This document shows, one piece after another, positions 5,054 through 7,166 of a stretch of 7,166 nt of DNA. The stretch spans positions 1-7,166 of the forward strand of contig CABSEG010000100.1 in the NCBI GenBank assembly GCA_902476645.1, in the 5' to 3' direction. Position numbers and translations under genes: made by a program. Numbering within the stretch: the stretch's first letter is position 1; each line of letters begins with the position of its first letter. Below the pieces are notes generated by a model that did not search any database, was not told the origin of the DNA, and saw only the letters and a program-made list of their open reading frames with translations. The DNA is from an uncultured Lachnospiraceae bacterium (GTDB lineage Bacteria; Bacillota; Clostridia; Lachnospirales; Lachnospiraceae).

Positions 5054-6463
5054 ATGGGTGGATTTTTTGGTGTTGCTTCCAAAAAGAATTGTACGCTAGA
5101 TTTGTTTTACGGAGTGGACTATCACTCCCACTTGGGAACCAGAAGAGGAGGAATGGCAACCCACGGGGAGGATGGTTTTCATCGCGCCATTCACAATATC
5201 GAAAACTCTCCCTTCCGTACCAAATTTGATCGGGATGTGGCAGAGTTAACTGGAAATTTGGGTATTGGCTGTATCTCTGACTTTGAACCCCAGCCCCTCC
5301 TCATCCAATCCCATCTTGGCAGCTTTGCCATCACCACGGTGGGAAAAATCAACAATATGGACCAGTTGTTAAAGCTGGTCTTTGAAAACGGTCACAGCCA
5401 TTTTCAGGAAATGAGCACCGGTCAGGTGAATGCCACAGAACTGGTGGCTTCCCTCATTTGCAGTCAGGACACGCTGGTCAACGGAATTCGCTATGTGCAG
5501 GATATTGTGGACGGCTCCATGACCATTCTGATCATGACCAAGGACGGCCTGTATGCGGCCAGAGATCTGTACGGGCGTACCCCTCTCGTGGTCGGACGCA
5601 AGGACGACGGCTTCTGCGTCTCTTTCGAAAGCTTTGCCTATATCAATCTGGGATATAAAGATTACAAGGAGTTGGGGCCCGCCGAGATTGTGTTTATCAC
5701 ACCGGACGGCTTGGAAGTATTAAGTAAACCCCGGGAAAAAATGCGTATCTGCTCTTTCCTGTGGGTATATTACGGATACCCCACCTCATCCTATGAGGGG
5801 GTCAATGTGGAAGAGATGCGCTATAAGTGCGGCAGCATGCTGGCAAAAAGAGACTGTGGGCAGATTCACCCCGACGTGGTGGCAGGAGTCCCGGATTCCG
5901 GGGTGGCGCACGCTATCGGTTACGCCAATGAATCCGGCATTCCCTATGCCCGGCCTTTTATCAAATACACCCCCACCTGGCCCCGTTCTTTTATGCCAAC
6001 CAACCAGGATCAGAGGAATCTGATTGCCAGAATGAAGCTCATCCCGGTTCACGCCCTGATTAAAGATAAAAAGCTGCTGCTCATCGATGATTCCATTGTA
6101 AGAGGAACCCAGCTTCGGGAGACCACGGAATTTTTGTATCAAAGCGGCGCGAAGGAAGTGCATGTGCGTCCCGCCTGCCCTCCGCTGCTTTATGGCTGTA
6201 AGTTTTTAAACTTCTCCCGCTCCAAATCCGAGCTGGATCTGATTACCAGACGCATCATTAAAGAGCGGGAAGGCGATAAGGCAGAAGAAACGCTTGATGA
6301 GTACGCAGACCCATGCAGTGACCGCTATGCCGCATTGCTGGAGGCGATTCGAAAGGAGCAAAACTTCACCACCCTGCGTTATCATCGGCTGGACGATTTG
6401 CTTGCTTCCATTGATATCTCCCCCTGCAAACTCTGCACCTATTGCTTTAACGGCAAAGAATAA
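5054..6463 (+). CDS. PurF-like amidophosphoribosyltransferase paralogue lacking the glutaminase cysteine
   Basis: A 469-residue homologue of PurF along its full length: an N-terminal Ntn glutaminase-fold domain (about 1-225) and a C-terminal phosphoribosyltransferase domain. The protein starts MGGFFGV where PurF has its nucleophile Cys followed by GVFG, so Gly2 replaces it and no propeptide is evident. Other glutamine-site motifs are gone too: HNGN reads TVGK (95-98), the Arg motif is GCISDFEPQ (72-80), and the SSDTE Asp is Ala127. The PRPP motif LLLIDDSIVRGTQ (341-353) is intact, but the flexible loop KNRYVGRTF has become KYTPTWPRSF (304-313). Cys233, Cys382, Cys461 and Cys464 match the Bacillus PurF iron-sulfur ligands by recalled alignment. 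The ATG at 5054 follows TAAGGAG by 9 nt, 13 nt after pyrI. Probably not a glutamine-using PurF; possibly a PRPP-binding regulator or an altered transferase. Confidence 0.85.
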   Translation: MGGFFGVASKKNCTLDLFYGVDYHSHLGTRRGGMATHGEDGFHRAIHNIENSPFRTKFDRDVAELTGNLGIGCISDFEPQPLLIQSHLGSFAITTVGKINNMDQLLKLVFENGHSHFQEMSTGQVNATELVASLICSQDTLVNGIRYVQDIVDGSMTILIMTKDGLYAARDLYGRTPLVVGRKDDGFCVSFESFAYINLGYKDYKELGPAEIVFITPDGLEVLSKPREKMRICSFLWVYYGYPTSSYEGVNVEEMRYKCGSMLAKRDCGQIHPDVVAGVPDSGVAHAIGYANESGIPYARPFIKYTPTWPRSFMPTNQDQRNLIARMKLIPVHALIKDKKLLLIDDSIVRGTQLRETTEFLYQSGAKEVHVRPACPPLLYGCKFLNFSRSKSELDLITRRIIKEREGDKAEETLDEYADPCSDRYAALLEAIRKEQNFTTLRYHRLDDLLASIDISPCKLCTYCFNGKE

Positions 6464-6491
6464 AAAGCTATCCAAAACCTTCTGAAGTTAC

Positions 6492-6538
6492 AAAGAGAAT
6501 TAAAATATCTATAACTGGATATTTTAATTCTCTTTTTT
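6492..6538 (+). terminator. Intrinsic terminator of the pyrB operon
   Basis: A perfect 18-bp inverted repeat (6492-6509 with 6518-6535) encloses an 8-nt loop, TATAACTG, and ends in six T (6533-6538) on the plus strand. The stem is AT-rich. It lies 28 nt after the PurF-like stop and 17 nt before the stop of the convergent FKBP gene. The minus-strand side has only TTT after the stem, so it should work mainly for the pyr operon. Confidence 0.88.
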
Positions 6539-6554
6539 AAAAGAACGGAATATC

Positions 6555-7166
6555 TTACCGAACCTCTATCAGCTCAATCCGAAAGTTTAATTCCTTGCCT
6601 GCCATTTCATGATTCGCATCAAAGGTTATCGTCGTTTCCTCCTTAGCCGTCACCTTCACCGGAAATGGCTGCCCGTATTGATCAGACAGATAAACCTGTT
6701 GACCCACTTCCAGATTTTCAGCTCCCGGAAGCTGGGCAATTTCAAGGGTAAAAATCGCATTGGGATCCGGCATACCATAGGCTTCTTCCGGCATCAGATG
6801 AATATCCACAACCTGACCGACTTCCATATCCGCCACGGCAGCATCAAAGCCTTTGATCATCTGACCGGCACCACAGATAAATTCCAATGGTTCCCCCCGG
6901 TCATAAGAGGAATCGAACTGTGTCCCGTTATTAAATGTACCTCTGTAATGGGTACGACAGGTTTTTCCCACGTTTCGGCCGGTTATGACAGGCCGGGAAC
7001 CACATCCTTCTTTGCAGCTGTCCGCGCAGGAGTGCCCCTCTTCATGTTCGCCACAGCTATGGCCTTCCCCGTGATGATGATTACAATTTGCCCCGGATGA
7101 AACCAGCTCGCCTTTTAGGTAAGCTTCCACTGCCTGATCTGCATCACCCTTGGCTCCGGCGCAAAG
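6555..7166 (-). CDS. SlyD-like FKBP prolyl isomerase with N-terminal His/Cys-rich segment (N-terminus outside window)
   Basis: 203 residues are visible and the frame is open to the window edge. From about residue 61 it is an FKBP-type peptidyl-prolyl cis-trans isomerase of the SlyD class: THYRGTFNNGTQFDSS, then GQMIKGFDAAV and PEEAYGMPDP, an insert-in-flap segment, and DANHEMAGKELNF near the end, which closes the fold. SlyD proteins are folding helpers and bind metals such as nickel, usually through a C-terminal tail. Here the metal-type segment precedes the FKBP domain (residues 28-55, with six His and five Cys, including GHSC twice). A GTG at 7130 could start a 191-residue protein, but it has no Shine-Dalgarno site and the preceding residues (GAKGDADQAVEAYLKGEL) look like the end of a NifX-type domain, so a longer fusion is more likely. 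Convergent with the pyr operon. Confidence 0.85.
   Translation of the reverse strand, partial: LCAGAKGDADQAVEAYLKGELVSSGANCNHHHGEGHSCGEHEEGHSCADSCKEGCGSRPVITGRNVGKTCRTHYRGTFNNGTQFDSSYDRGEPLEFICGAGQMIKGFDAAVADMEVGQVVDIHLMPEEAYGMPDPNAIFTLEIAQLPGAENLEVGQQVYLSDQYGQPFPVKVTAKEETTITFDANHEMAGKELNFRIELIEVR

Noticed and set aside
5786..6163. Minus-strand open frame inside the PurF-like gene
   Set aside because: Antisense to a conserved phosphoribosyltransferase domain, with no recognisable product.

Overview
The window looks like ordinary chromosome from a Gram-positive anaerobe of the Clostridia, most likely Lachnospiraceae. This is inferred from the moderate GC content, strong purine-rich Shine-Dalgarno sites, recognisable sigma-A promoters, a small CmpB-type (PF06541) membrane protein and a pyrB-pyrI pair of the clostridial kind. 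No database search was run. No rRNA, tRNA, CRISPR array, insertion sequence or phage gene was seen.

Left half, minus strand (about 3133 to 1): a folate operon in the order folC, folE, an HD-domain hydrolase, folP (cut by the window edge). One promoter with a perfect -10 and a 17-bp spacer lies upstream of folC. The genes are 3, 6 and 17 nt apart. FolE makes dihydroneopterin triphosphate from GTP, FolP joins the pterin to p-aminobenzoate, and FolC adds glutamate. The HD protein is a candidate for the unassigned phosphate-removal step after FolE. folC, folE and the HD gene lie in one reading frame, separated only by TAG codons.

Middle (3105 to 3695): a divergent promoter region of about 50 bp, in which the two -35 boxes may be the same six bases, then a monocistronic gene for a small polytopic membrane protein (CmpB family), then the pyrB promoter.

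Right half, plus strand (3631 to 6538): pyrB-pyrI-(purF-like), ending in a strong hairpin terminator. PyrB and PyrI are the catalytic and zinc-bearing regulatory chains of aspartate transcarbamoylase and look intact. The third gene is the main oddity. It is a full-length PurF-like protein that keeps the PRPP-binding motif and the cysteines matching the Bacillus PurF iron-sulfur ligands, but it has lost the N-terminal catalytic cysteine and the other glutaminase residues, and its PRPP flexible loop is rewritten. It is best read as a non-glutaminase PurF paralogue tied to pyrimidine synthesis, with unknown function.

Right edge, minus strand: a convergent SlyD-like FKBP prolyl isomerase with a His/Cys-rich segment in front of the FKBP domain. 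The reading frame stays open to the window edge, and the visible N-terminal piece resembles the tail of a NifX-type domain, so the whole protein may be a fusion.
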